Shown here piece after piece: positions 23,131-32,963 of a DNA stretch of 64,000 nt. The stretch lies in assembly GCA_017465885.1 (NCBI GenBank), contig JAFTVG010000016.1:1-64000 (forward strand), written 5' to 3'. The translations under genes and the position numbers were made by a program. The notes below the pieces were generated by a model that had not been told where the DNA came from, did no database searches, and saw only the letters and a list, made by a program, of their open reading frames with translations. The stretch's first letter is position 1, and each line of letters begins with the position of its first letter. The stretch comes from Clostridia bacterium (GTDB taxonomy: Bacteria; Bacillota; Clostridia; Oscillospirales; CAG-272).

Positions 23131-23145
23131 ACTACTACTACTACT
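23131..23145 (+). repeat. (ACT)5 triplet repeat in divergent intergenic region
   Basis: Five ACT units directly after TATACT-like sequence between the flavin reductase and pseudouridine synthase genes. Short tandem repeats next to a -10 can vary in number and alter spacing. Confidence 0.5.
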
Positions 23146-23211
23146 ATACCACATCGGCGGCGAAAAGTCAAAGCATTTCTTCTATTCTTTTTGCCGCGGA
23201 AAGGATGCGTT

Positions 23212-23901
23212 TTGAAGATTTTAAAAGAAACGAAGAACTATATCCTCTTCGTCAAGCCCGTAGGGATGCTGTCTGAGGAGGAGGGCAACAAGCAAAGCGT
23301 GCCTAAGGCACTTAAAGAATACCTTTTGGAAAAGGGAGAGGGCGCTACGCAGATCTTCACGGTGCACCGTCTTGACAGAGACGTTTCGGGGGTGATGGTG
23401 GCGGCAAAGAACAGCCGCACCGCCTCGATGCTGTCAAAGGCGGTGGCAGAAAGAAGAATCGAAAAGGAATATCTGGCGGTCATCAAGGGCGTACCGGAGG
23501 AGAAGGAGGGGCGCTTAGAGGATCTGCTCTTCCGCGATGCCTCAAAAGGCAAGACCTACGTCACCGACCGTATGCGCAAGGGGGTCAGAGACGCCTCTCT
23601 TTCCTACCGTCTGCTTGAAACGGTGAACGAGGAGGGCGTGGGCGCTCTCAGCCTGGTGCGCATTCGTCTGCACACCGGGCGCACCCATCAGATCAGAGTG
23701 CAATTTGCCTCAAGAAAGCTGCCTCTTTACGGCGATGGCAGATACGGTGCGGGCGATGGAAAGCAGCGTCCCGCACTCTTTTCCTGCAGGCTGTCCCTTG
23801 AGGACTGCTTTGACTGCACCCAAATGCCAACGGACTATCCCTTTACCCTGTTTTCGTCTGTGAGACAGGGCGTTGACCTGAAGAGCGATCCGTTGACCTA
23901 A
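23212..23901 (+). CDS. RluA-family RNA pseudouridine synthase
   Basis: A 229-residue enzyme that isomerises uridine to pseudouridine in rRNA or tRNA. The catalytic motif HRLDRDVSG contains the essential Asp. Other family marks are LFVKPVGML, RRIEKEYLAVIKG, RTHQIRVQFAS and PLYGDGRYG. It lacks an N-terminal S4 domain. The TTG at 23212 is chosen because AAAGGA lies 7 bases upstream and the protein then begins as relatives do; the frame is open further upstream without support. The exact target site cannot be told. Confidence 0.88.
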   Translation: MKILKETKNYILFVKPVGMLSEEEGNKQSVPKALKEYLLEKGEGATQIFTVHRLDRDVSGVMVAAKNSRTASMLSKAVAERRIEKEYLAVIKGVPEEKEGRLEDLLFRDASKGKTYVTDRMRKGVRDASLSYRLLETVNEEGVGALSLVRIRLHTGRTHQIRVQFASRKLPLYGDGRYGAGDGKQRPALFSCRLSLEDCFDCTQMPTDYPFTLFSSVRQGVDLKSDPLT

Positions 23902-24225
23902 CGGGGAAGGGCAGGAACGAAACGCCTCCCTTGCGCATAAACTGCAAGGGGTTGTTTTTGAAGGCAGGCAGAAGCATTTTGGAATGGATGTATTTTTGTT
24001 TACAATTTATAATGAAAAAAATCAAAAAAACCCTTTTCAGAATGAAAAATATGTGATACAATAGAGTGGTAGAAGAATGCCTTGCCGTGCCCGCTGAAGA
24101 AAGCTCCTTTCTTCTTCCTGACACGGGCGGGTCGGAGCATCAAAGAACAAGGTGCCGAGCGGCACGCTTGCGGGGGACCGCAAACAAAAAACGAAAGGAC
24201 GTGCCGCAGGCACGGGACATACATA
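23902..24225 (+). promoter_or_regulatory. Structured 5' region of murA
   Basis: No gene. A weak promoter TTTTCA, 17 bp, TACAAT ends near 24061. The leader then holds hairpins GAAGAAAG/CTTTCTTC (~24098-24117), GTGCC-GAGC-GGCAC-like, TTGCGG-GGGA-CCGCAA and CGTGCC-GCA-GGCACG, the last lying between AAAGGA and the ATG. I recognise no riboswitch class, but the density of stems suggests post-transcriptional control. Confidence 0.4.
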
Positions 24226-25491
24226 ATGGAAAAAATTCTGATTGACGGCGGGAAACCGCTGGTAGGTGAGATTGAGACCAGCGGAATGAAGAACGCCGCA
24301 TTGCCCATCATTTTCGGGTGCGTGCTGGTCAAGGGTCGGTGTGTGATCGAAAACCTGCCCGAGATCGACGACGTGGAGGTCTCCTTCCAGATCCTTGAGG
24401 ATATGGGCGCCACCATCGAGCGCATCGACCGCACCACCTACGCCATCGACTGCACCAAGGTCAGAGGGGGAAGCTCTTCGGTCCAGCTGGTGAGAAAATT
24501 AAGAGCCTCCTACTATCTGCTGGGCGCAGAGATCGGCAGATACGGCAAGGCATACGTGGGCTCGCCCGGCGGATGCGATTTCGGGTGCAGACCCATCGAC
24601 CAGCACATCAAGGGCTTCGAGGCGCTGGGATGCACGGTGCGGATGGACGGCAACTACGTGGAGGCAGTGGCGCACAAGGGCCTTCAGGGCACCAACATCT
24701 TTTTTGATCTGGTGTCGGTTGGTGCGACCTTGAACGTGATGCTTGCCGCCGTGTGCGCGCCCGGCGTGACGGTGATTGAAAATGCGGCAAGAGAGCCCCA
24801 TATCGTGGATCTGGCAAACTTTTTGAACACCTGCGGCGGACATATTTCGGGCGCGGGAACGGATACCATCAAAATCAAGGGCGTGACCGAGCTTCACGGA
24901 TGCACCTACGCCATCATTCCCGATATGATCGAGGCAGGCACCTATATGATCGCCGCCGCGGCAACGGGCGGACATCTGAAGGTCACCAACGTCATCCCCA
25001 AGCACCTTGAATCCATCACCTCCAAGCTTTGCGAGATGGGCGTGACGGTCACCGAGGGTGACGACTTCGTGGAGGTGGCGATGGAGGGCAAGAAGCTGAC
25101 CAGAACCAACGTCAAGACGTTGCCCTATCCCGGCTTCCCCACCGATATGCAGCCCCAGATGGCAGTGCTGATGTGCCTGGCTGAGGGCATCTCCAATATG
25201 CACGAAAGCGTTTTCGACAACCGCTTCCGCTACACGGAGGAGCTGGCACGGATGGGAGCGCTCATCAAGGTCAGTGGCAAAATGGCGCGCATCGAGGGCG
25301 TGAAGTCACTGCGCCCTGCAAGGGTGAGAGCAGTGGACTTGAGAGCGGGTGCGGCAATGGTCATTGCAGGACTTGCTACCGAGGGTACCACAGAGATCGA
25401 CAACATCCAGCTTATTGAAAGAGGATACGACGATCTGGTGGGCAAGCTGACGAAATGCGGCGCGGACATCCGCAAGGAGCAGGTGGGCTGA
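24226..25491 (+). CDS. murA: UDP-N-acetylglucosamine 1-carboxyvinyltransferase
   Basis: A 421-residue MurA that transfers enolpyruvate from PEP to UDP-GlcNAc, the first committed step of peptidoglycan synthesis. It begins ILIDGGKPLVGEIETSGMKNAALPII with the conserved Lys-Asn pair. The active-site loop PGGCDFGCRPID has the catalytic Cys at residue 117. TDMQPQMAVLMCLAEG and IERGYDDLVGKL are also family marks. A Cys at this position predicts fosfomycin sensitivity. The start at 24226 is by homology of the N-terminus. Firmicutes often have two murA genes; which one this is cannot be told. Confidence 0.95.
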   Translation: MEKILIDGGKPLVGEIETSGMKNAALPIIFGCVLVKGRCVIENLPEIDDVEVSFQILEDMGATIERIDRTTYAIDCTKVRGGSSSVQLVRKLRASYYLLGAEIGRYGKAYVGSPGGCDFGCRPIDQHIKGFEALGCTVRMDGNYVEAVAHKGLQGTNIFFDLVSVGATLNVMLAAVCAPGVTVIENAAREPHIVDLANFLNTCGGHISGAGTDTIKIKGVTELHGCTYAIIPDMIEAGTYMIAAAATGGHLKVTNVIPKHLESITSKLCEMGVTVTEGDDFVEVAMEGKKLTRTNVKTLPYPGFPTDMQPQMAVLMCLAEGISNMHESVFDNRFRYTEELARMGALIKVSGKMARIEGVKSLRPARVRAVDLRAGAAMVIAGLATEGTTEIDNIQLIERGYDDLVGKLTKCGADIRKEQVG

Positions 25492-25529
25492 GACCCGCAA
25501 ATATGACAGAAAGAAAAGGAGCTATCGTT

Positions 25530-26834
25530 ATGAAGCAGTACGATCATCTGAATATTTCAAAGGAACTCATCGAATTTATCGACCGCTCTCCCAGCAGCTT
25601 CCACGCTGTGAAGGAGCTGGGCGCAATGCTGGAGGATAGGGGCTATACCCGTCTTTTTGAGTCGGATAGCTGGAATTTAGAGGAGGGCAAGGGCTATTAC
25701 GTGACCAGAAACGGAAGCTCGGTCATCGCCTTCCGCTATAAAAAGGATTTTGAGGGCTTTTCCATTGCCGCCTCCCACAGCGACTATCCCTGCTTCAAGA
25801 TCAAGGATAAGGGCGAGCTTTGCGGAGAATTCGTCAGACTCAACACAGAAAAGTACGGCGGTATGATCTGCTCCACCTGGCTTGACAGACCCTTGTCTGT
25901 GGCAGGCAGAGTGATCGTGAAGACCGAGCAGGGCATTGAATCGATGCTTCTCGATATTGACAGAGACCTGCTGCTCATCCCCTCGGTTGCCATCCATATG
26001 AACAGAGCCTCCAACGACGGTATGAAATATAATCCCGCCGTGGATACCGTTCCCCTCTTTGGCGGAAAGGAAAGCAAGGGCACCTTCTATGCCCTCATCG
26101 CAAAGGAGCTGGGGATCAAGGAGGAAGAGATCCTTGGCACCGACCTGTTCGTTTATGCAAGACAGAAGGGCTGCGTCTGGGGAAGCGAAGGACAGTACGT
26201 TTCCTCCAGAGCTCTTGACGACCTGCAGTGTGCATTTGCCTCGATGAAGGGCTTCCTTGAGGCGGGGCAGGGAAAGAGCTTGCCTGTTTGCGCTGTTTTT
26301 GATAACGAAGAGGTGGGCTCCTCCACAAGACAGGGTGCTGCTTCCACCTTCCTTTACGACATTTTACACCGCATCTGCGCAGGGCAGAGCGAGGATGGCT
26401 ACTACAAGGCACTTGCCTCCTCCTTCCTTCTTTCCTGCGACAATGCCCACGCATTACATCCCAACCACCCCGAATATGCCGATGCCGAAAACAAGGTGCG
26501 CTTGAACGAAGGCATCGTGATCAAATTCAATGCAGGACAGAAATATACCACCGACGGTATTTCCGAGGCGTACGTGAAGTATCTGTGCGCCAAGGAGGGC
26601 GTGCCTTTCCAGAGCTACGCCAACCGCTCGGATATGGCAGGCGGATCCACTCTTGGCAACATCGCCACCACCAGAGTGTCGGTCTGCTCGGCAGACGTGG
26701 GTCTGCCTCAGCTGGCAATGCACTCGGCTTATGAGAGTGCAGGTCTGAAGGACACCGCATATATGATCGATCTGTGCAAGGCACTGTTTGAAGGATGCTT
26801 CAAGGAAAGCAAGAAGGGATACGAGCTGATCTGA
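25530..26834 (+). CDS. apeB: M18 family aspartyl-type aminopeptidase
   Basis: A 434-residue zinc aminopeptidase removing N-terminal, mainly acidic or neutral, residues. Family motifs: FIDRSPSSFHAV, AASHSDYPCFKIK with the first metal His/Asp, LDRPLSVAGRV, DNEEVGSSTRQGA with the catalytic and metal Glu pair, SCDNAHALHPNH and SDMAGGSTLGNIAT with later His ligands in AMHSAYE. AAAGGAG precedes the ATG at 25530. It is 38 bases after murA, so probably in the same transcript. The substrate is cytosolic peptides. Confidence 0.93.
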   Translation: MKQYDHLNISKELIEFIDRSPSSFHAVKELGAMLEDRGYTRLFESDSWNLEEGKGYYVTRNGSSVIAFRYKKDFEGFSIAASHSDYPCFKIKDKGELCGEFVRLNTEKYGGMICSTWLDRPLSVAGRVIVKTEQGIESMLLDIDRDLLLIPSVAIHMNRASNDGMKYNPAVDTVPLFGGKESKGTFYALIAKELGIKEEEILGTDLFVYARQKGCVWGSEGQYVSSRALDDLQCAFASMKGFLEAGQGKSLPVCAVFDNEEVGSSTRQGAASTFLYDILHRICAGQSEDGYYKALASSFLLSCDNAHALHPNHPEYADAENKVRLNEGIVIKFNAGQKYTTDGISEAYVKYLCAKEGVPFQSYANRSDMAGGSTLGNIATTRVSVCSADVGLPQLAMHSAYESAGLKDTAYMIDLCKALFEGCFKESKKGYELI

Positions 26835-26889
26835 GGCTTTCTTGAAGTAACTGCACCGAATGACGCTGAAAAGAAGGGAAGGAATACTG

Positions 26890-27318
26890 ATGAACGTTGC
26901 TTTTTTTATCAAACCCAAAAGCGCGATTGCCTTTATCTACGAAGACAACACCCTGCGGCAGGGGCTTGAAAAAATGAAGCATCACGGCTATTCGTCCATT
27001 CCCGTTTTGGCAAGAGACGGCAGATACGTGGGAACGGTGAGCGAGGGGGACTTTCTGTGGGCGATCTACAGAAGGGAAGATCCCCGCTACGAAGAGAAGA
27101 CCCGTGTTTACGAGATCCTGCAGGGAGAGCACAGAGATCCGGTGCGGATCACGGCAAGCATGGACGAGCTTCTTTTGAAGGTGCTGACCCAGAATTACGT
27201 TTCCATCGTGGACGATTCCGACTCCTTTATCGGCATCGTGACCAGAAGAGACGTGATGCGCTACTACTACGAAAGGATCAAGGAAATCGAGGCTCATCAG
27301 ACCTCCAAGGAGGAGTGA
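26890..27318 (+). CDS. CBS-domain protein
   Basis: A 142-residue protein made of a pair of CBS motifs (YSSIPVLARDGRYVGTVSEGDFLWAI and YVSIVDDSDSFIGIVTRRDVMRYY). CBS pairs bind adenine nucleotides and sense energy state. No enzyme domain is attached. It resembles stand-alone YkuL/CbpA-like proteins. The start at 26890 follows GGAAGGAA. It lies 55 bases after the aminopeptidase gene and is followed by a strong terminator. Its partner is unknown. Confidence 0.85.
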   Translation: MNVAFFIKPKSAIAFIYEDNTLRQGLEKMKHHGYSSIPVLARDGRYVGTVSEGDFLWAIYRREDPRYEEKTRVYEILQGEHRDPVRITASMDELLLKVLTQNYVSIVDDSDSFIGIVTRRDVMRYYYERIKEIEAHQTSKEE

Positions 27319-27345
27319 GCTCCGGAGATCCCGAAGGGAAGATCC

Positions 27346-27380
27346 ACCCCGCAAAGCGGTGCTTTGCGGGGTGTTTTTTT
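27346..27380 (+). terminator. Terminator after the CBS protein gene
   Basis: A perfect 12-bp stem ACCCCGCAAAGC / GCTTTGCGGGGT with a 3-base loop and seven T. Confidence 0.92.
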
Positions 27381-27472
27381 GTCCTTGAGCGGCTACCCCG
27401 TTTTGTCCTGCCAAAGAAGCTTTTCGGATGCGTTTTTTTGTGAAAAAACGGGAACTTTTTTTAAAAAAACAC

Positions 27473-27501
27473 TTGACAAAACGGATGAAAAAAGGTATAC
27501 T
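27473..27501 (+). promoter_or_regulatory. Promoter of the leu-ilv operon
   Basis: TTGACA (27473-27478), 17 bp, TATACT (27496-27501). The transcript starts near 27508 and enters the T-box leader. Confidence 0.85.
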
Positions 27502-27507
27502 GTTTCT

Positions 27508-27797
27508 ATCGTTTTTCAAGGCGTTGATGGGAACAAAACTTCATTTTTGACCTTTGCAGAGAACTGTCGGTGGGTGCAAGACAGAAGGCAGATGAAGAAC
27601 ACTCCTCCCGGAGCTGCCCGCTGAAAGGGAAACCGAGTAGGTGCGGACGGGTCCTCCCGATACAGAGGAAGGGCGTTGGTTGACGCCTGCAGAGAGGGCG
27701 CAGGATGCGCCAAAAAGAGTGGTACCGCGGAGAACATATACCCTTCGTCTCTTTTACAAAATACGGGTCTTCGTGTTTTGGGAAAGAGGCTTTTTTA
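27508..27797 (+). promoter_or_regulatory. T-box leader (probably tRNA-Leu) upstream of leuA
   Basis: The T-box core GTGGTACCGCGG is at 27719-27730. Upstream are Stem I features: GAGAACTGTCGGTGGGTGCAAGACAG-type distal loop region (around 27560-27584) and lower-stem pairing CTTCAT/ATGAAG. The likely specifier is CTC (27602-27604, Leu) in the loop after GAAGAACA; this is inferred from position and from leuA downstream. The intrinsic terminator is GTCTCTTT (27747-27754) with AAAGAGGC (27783-27790) plus an inner stem and six T. Uncharged tRNA would favour the antiterminator and switch on the whole operon. Confidence 0.9.
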
Positions 27798-27882
27798 TTT
27801 CCGATTGGCTTTTTGAGCCGAAAAAAGGCAGATTTTCCCGACCGACTCCCCCAAATTTCAAAAAAGAAAGGATTTTTGGAAA

Positions 27883-29556
27883 GTGAAAGGCTACGAGAAG
27901 TATCAAAAACAGTTTTTTGAAGCCCCCGGCGTGACCGGTGATTGGATGAAAAAATCGGTGATCGAAAAGGCGCCCATCTGGTGCAGCGTCGACCTGCGTG
28001 ACGGCAACCAGGCGCTCATCGTTCCTATGAGCCTGGAGGAAAAGTTGGAATTCTTCACGGTGCTTGTGAATCTGGGCTTCAAGGAGATCGAGATCGGCTT
28101 CCCTGCCGCATCGGACACCGAATACGAATTTTGCCGTACGTTGATCGAGCGGAATATGATCCCCGAGGACGTGACGGTGCAGGTGCTGACTCAGTCAAGA
28201 GAGCACATCATCAAAAAGACCTTCGAGGCGTTGAAGGGCGCCCCCTCCGCCATCGTGCATCTTTATAATTCTACTTCCGTGGCACAGCGGGAGCAGGTAT
28301 TCAGACGCTCCAAGGAGGAGATCATCGACATTGCCGTTACGGGTGCAGAGCTTTGTAAAAAGTATAGAGAAATGACCCCCGGCAAGTTCCGCTTCGAGTA
28401 TTCTCCCGAAAGCTTCACCGGAACCGAGCCCGAATTTGCCGCAGAGATCTGCAATAGAGTGATCGATATCTGGCAGCCCACCAAGGACGATCCTGTGATC
28501 ATCAACCTGCCTGTGACCGTTTCCCACTCCATGCCCCACGTGTACGCAAATCAGGTGGAGTATATGTGCAAGAACCTGAAGAACAGAGAAAACCTGATCA
28601 TTTCTCTGCATCCTCACAACGACCGCGGCTGTGCGGTGGCAGACAGTGAGCTGGGACTTCTTGCGGGCGGCGACCGTATCGAGGGTACGCTCTTTGGCAA
28701 CGGCGAGAGAACGGGTAACGTGGACATCGTCACGCTGGCAATGAATATGTATTCTCAGGGCGTTGATCCCGAGCTTGATTTTTCGGACATCCCCGCCATC
28801 ACCAATGTTTATGAAAAGGTGACGGGTATGCAGGTCTATCAGCGTCAGCCCTACAGCGGCGCGCTGGTATTTGCCGCCTTCTCGGGCTCTCATCAGGATG
28901 CCATTGCAAAGGGTATGAAGTGGAGAGTGGAGAAGAACGACGAGCACTGGACGGTGCCTTATCTGCCCATCGACCCCACAGACGTTGGCAGAGTATACGA
29001 AGCGGACGTGATCCGCATCAACTCTCAGTCGGGCAAGGGCGGTATCGAATATCTGATGGAGACCAGATATTCCCACATCCTGCCTCCCAAGATGAGAGAG
29101 GTCTTCGGCTACAAGGTCAAGGGCGTTTCGGACAAAGCCCACAAGGAGCTGCAGCCCGAGGAGGTTTACAAGATCTTCTCCGAAAATTACCTCAACGTCA
29201 ACGCTCCCATGAAGGTTTTGGACATTGCATACGAAAAGGAGCAGGGGCTGGCAGAGGTGAGCTTCACCGTGGAAAGAGAGGGCAGATTTGAGAAGGTCCA
29301 CGCCACGGGTAATGGACGCCTCAACGCCGTAAGTAACGGTTTAAAGCAGGTGCTTGGAAAGGATGCCTTCTCCTTTGAAGACTACTCCGAGCATTCTATG
29401 GAGGGCAGATCCACCGCAAGAGCGGCGGCATACGTTTCGGTCAAGGGCAAAGACGAGCGCATCTATTGGGGTGCGGGCGTGGACAGCGACATCCTTGCCG
29501 CATCGGTGCTGGCTCTCATCAGCGCTGTAAACAATATGCTTAAAGGACAGGCATAA
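27883..29556 (+). CDS. leuA: 2-isopropylmalate synthase (long, LeuA type 2)
   Basis: A 557-residue enzyme that condenses acetyl-CoA with 2-oxoisovalerate, the first leucine-specific step. It has a TIM barrel with CSVDLRDGNQALIVPMS (metal-binding DGNQ), GFKEIEIGFPAAS, SLHPHNDRGCAVAD with the His-x-His metal pair, and GNGERTGNVDIVTLAMN. The C-terminal ~150 residues form the regulatory leucine-binding domain. It belongs to the longer class shared with actinobacteria and fungi. The start is GTG at 27883. It is the first gene after the T-box. Confidence 0.95.
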   Translation: MKGYEKYQKQFFEAPGVTGDWMKKSVIEKAPIWCSVDLRDGNQALIVPMSLEEKLEFFTVLVNLGFKEIEIGFPAASDTEYEFCRTLIERNMIPEDVTVQVLTQSREHIIKKTFEALKGAPSAIVHLYNSTSVAQREQVFRRSKEEIIDIAVTGAELCKKYREMTPGKFRFEYSPESFTGTEPEFAAEICNRVIDIWQPTKDDPVIINLPVTVSHSMPHVYANQVEYMCKNLKNRENLIISLHPHNDRGCAVADSELGLLAGGDRIEGTLFGNGERTGNVDIVTLAMNMYSQGVDPELDFSDIPAITNVYEKVTGMQVYQRQPYSGALVFAAFSGSHQDAIAKGMKWRVEKNDEHWTVPYLPIDPTDVGRVYEADVIRINSQSGKGGIEYLMETRYSHILPPKMREVFGYKVKGVSDKAHKELQPEEVYKIFSENYLNVNAPMKVLDIAYEKEQGLAEVSFTVEREGRFEKVHATGNGRLNAVSNGLKQVLGKDAFSFEDYSEHSMEGRSTARAAAYVSVKGKDERIYWGAGVDSDILAASVLALISAVNNMLKGQA

Positions 29557-29589
29557 AAAGAAAGCAAACCGAAAGGACTATACCGATAT

Positions 29590-31284
29590 ATGATCAAAAC
29601 AGGCGCACAGATCGTCGTAGAGACGCTCATTGAGCAGGGGGTAAGCGACGTGTTCGGCTACCCCGGCGGACAGGTGCTTCACATTTACGACGCTCTTTAC
29701 GAATATCAGGACAAGATCAACCACGTGCTCACCGCCCACGAGCAGGGCGCGTCCCACGCGGCTGACGGCTATTTCAGAGCCACCGGAAAGCCCGGCGTGG
29801 TTATCTCCACCTCGGGCCCCGGTGCCACCAACTTAGTCACCGGCATTGCAACGGCAATGCTTGACTCGGTTCCCCTTATTGCCATCACCGGAAACGTTCC
29901 TTGCTCGCTCATTGGCAAGGATAGCTTCCAGGAGATCGACATCGTGGGCGTGACCATGCCCATCACCAAGCACAATTTCTTCGTGAATCACATTGAGGAT
30001 CTGGCGGATACCATCCGCGAGGCATTCCGTATCGCCCGCTCGGGCAGACCCGGACCCGTGCTGATCGATATTCCCAAGGACGTGCAGACGGCAAAATACG
30101 AGTTTGAAAACAAAGAACCCAAGCCCCTGATTGCTATGAGAAAGGCGACCGAGGAGGAGATCGACAGCGCAGTTGCCCTCATCAAGGAGAGCAAGCGCCC
30201 CTATATCTATCTGGGCGGCGGCGCCGTGGGTGCCGATATCTCAGCTGAGGTGCAGGAATTTGCAGAGCGGATCGACGCGGTAATGGGATGCACCTTGATG
30301 GGCATTACCGCCGTGCCCTCCTCCAATCCCCGCTTCCTTGGAATGCAGGGAATGCACGGACATTACGCCTCCACCATCGCGCAGGACGAGGCAGACCTGA
30401 TCATCGCCCTGGGCGTGCGCTTCAGCGACAGAGCCACGGGCAATAAGGCGCGCTACGCCAAGAACTCCAAGATCTTACACATCGACCCCGACTTTGCGGA
30501 GATCAACAAGAATATTCCCGCAGACGAAGGGATCGTTTGCGACCTGCACGATGCGTTCCTCAGGATCATTGCCAAGATCGAGGGCGAAAAGAAGCCCCGG
30601 TGGATCGCCCGCGTGGAAGAGCTGAAGCGGATCGAAATAGAAAAGATGGAGAGCGACGAAAAGCGTGCGGGTGCACTCCTTTGCCCCAGAGCCGCTATCG
30701 GCGCGATCAACGAAAACAAAAATGCAGACACCCCCGTGGTCACCGACGTGGGTCAGCACCAGATGTGGGCGGCGCAGTTCTGCGAATTTGAAAAGAAGAG
30801 AACCTTCTTGTCCAGCGGCGGTCTTGGCACTATGGGCTTTGGTCTGGGTGCGGCGATCGGTGCGCAGGTAGGCACGGGGAAGAGAACCGTTCTGGTCACG
30901 GGCGACGGAAGCTTCGGAATGAACTTAAACGAGGTGGCTACCGCCGTGAAATATGACCTGCCCATCACCATCGTTGTGATGAACAACGGGGTGCTCGGTA
31001 TGGTCAGACAGTGGCAGACCCTCTTCTTTAACAAGCACTACAGCAACACCACCCTTGAAAGAAAGACCGACTTTGTGAAGCTTGCCGAGGCGTTTGGCGC
31101 GGCAGGTGCAAGAGCGACCACCAAGGAAGAGCTTGACGTAGCCTTAAAGGAAGCGGCAAAGAGAAGCGGCCCCACCATCATCGACTGTGTGATCGACAAG
31201 GACGAATTCGTTTTGCCCATGCTCCCTCCCGGCGGATCGGTGGACGACATTATCGTGACGAAGGAGGAATTGAACCTTGAGTAA
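29590..31284 (+). CDS. ilvB: Acetolactate synthase large subunit
   Basis: A 564-residue ThDP enzyme making acetolactate or acetohydroxybutyrate from pyruvate and 2-oxobutanoate. Seen: FGYPGGQVLHIYDAL, the catalytic Glu in LTAHEQGASHAADGY, the FAD-region GGGAVGADIS, and the ThDP-Mg motif GDGSFGMNLNEVATAVKYDLPITIVVMNN. Length is normal. It overlaps the small subunit by 8 bases and both form the holoenzyme. Confidence 0.96.
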   Translation: MIKTGAQIVVETLIEQGVSDVFGYPGGQVLHIYDALYEYQDKINHVLTAHEQGASHAADGYFRATGKPGVVISTSGPGATNLVTGIATAMLDSVPLIAITGNVPCSLIGKDSFQEIDIVGVTMPITKHNFFVNHIEDLADTIREAFRIARSGRPGPVLIDIPKDVQTAKYEFENKEPKPLIAMRKATEEEIDSAVALIKESKRPYIYLGGGAVGADISAEVQEFAERIDAVMGCTLMGITAVPSSNPRFLGMQGMHGHYASTIAQDEADLIIALGVRFSDRATGNKARYAKNSKILHIDPDFAEINKNIPADEGIVCDLHDAFLRIIAKIEGEKKPRWIARVEELKRIEIEKMESDEKRAGALLCPRAAIGAINENKNADTPVVTDVGQHQMWAAQFCEFEKKRTFLSSGGLGTMGFGLGAAIGAQVGTGKRTVLVTGDGSFGMNLNEVATAVKYDLPITIVVMNNGVLGMVRQWQTLFFNKHYSNTTLERKTDFVKLAEAFGAAGARATTKEELDVALKEAAKRSGPTIIDCVIDKDEFVLPMLPPGGSVDDIIVTKEELNLE

Positions 31285-31846
31285 GAAATTCAGCCTTGCG
31301 GTGTACGTGGACAACCATTTCGGCGTTCTGTCCCGTGTCACGGGTATGTTTACAAGACGGGGATTCAACATCGACTCGCTCACCGTTGGCGAGACCGAAT
31401 CTCCCAAATATTCCAGAATCACCATTACCTTAAGCGGCGACGGCTACGCCAAGGAGCAGATGCTCAATCAGCTCCGCAAGCTCTATCCCGTAAAGAAATT
31501 AGAGCTGCTGGAGGCAGAGGAGTCGGTCAGACGCGAGCTGTGCCTCATCAAGATGAAGCACGATCCCAAGACCCGCGCCGACGTGATGTCGGCGGTGGAG
31601 GTGTTTCGAGCCAAGGTCATCGACTACGGCGTGGAAGCGCTGAGCATCGAGGTGACCGGCGAGCCCTCCAAGATCGACGCCTTCGTGTCGGTGATGAAGC
31701 CCTACGGTATTCTTGAAATGTGCCGTACAGGCGTTGTGGCGATGTCCAGAGGCAGCAAATGCATCAAGGACAAGACCGATATTTCAAGCGAGGCAGAGGA
31801 AGAGCTGCCCGAGATCAGCGAAAACGACCAAAGAGATATCTTTTGA
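31277..31846 (+). CDS. ilvN: Acetolactate synthase small (regulatory) subunit
   Basis: A 189-residue subunit. The N-terminal ACT domain (FSLAVYVDNHFGVLSRVTGMFTRRGFNIDSLTVG) binds valine for feedback. A conserved C-terminal domain activates IlvB (VMSAVEVFRAKVIDYGVEALSIEVTG). The start is TTG within the end of ilvB, giving translational coupling. Slightly longer than the 160-residue average, with an acidic tail. Confidence 0.93.
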   Translation: MSKKFSLAVYVDNHFGVLSRVTGMFTRRGFNIDSLTVGETESPKYSRITITLSGDGYAKEQMLNQLRKLYPVKKLELLEAEESVRRELCLIKMKHDPKTRADVMSAVEVFRAKVIDYGVEALSIEVTGEPSKIDAFVSVMKPYGILEMCRTGVVAMSRGSKCIKDKTDISSEAEEELPEISENDQRDIF

Positions 31847-31871
31847 TCATTTTTATAAATTTAAAATTTAA

Positions 31872-32921
<1,050 letters not shown>

Positions 32922-32963
32922 TTTTAATAAGAGTTTTTAACGCAAGAAAAGAGGTATGTACCC

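Noticed and set aside
28195-29301. Long minus-strand open frame inside leuA
   Set aside because: It is a shadow of leuA; the plus-strand protein has all LeuA motifs and the minus frame has no family features. Similar shadows inside the 13786 lipoprotein gene, ilvC, ilvD and the SPOCS gene were rejected for the same reason.
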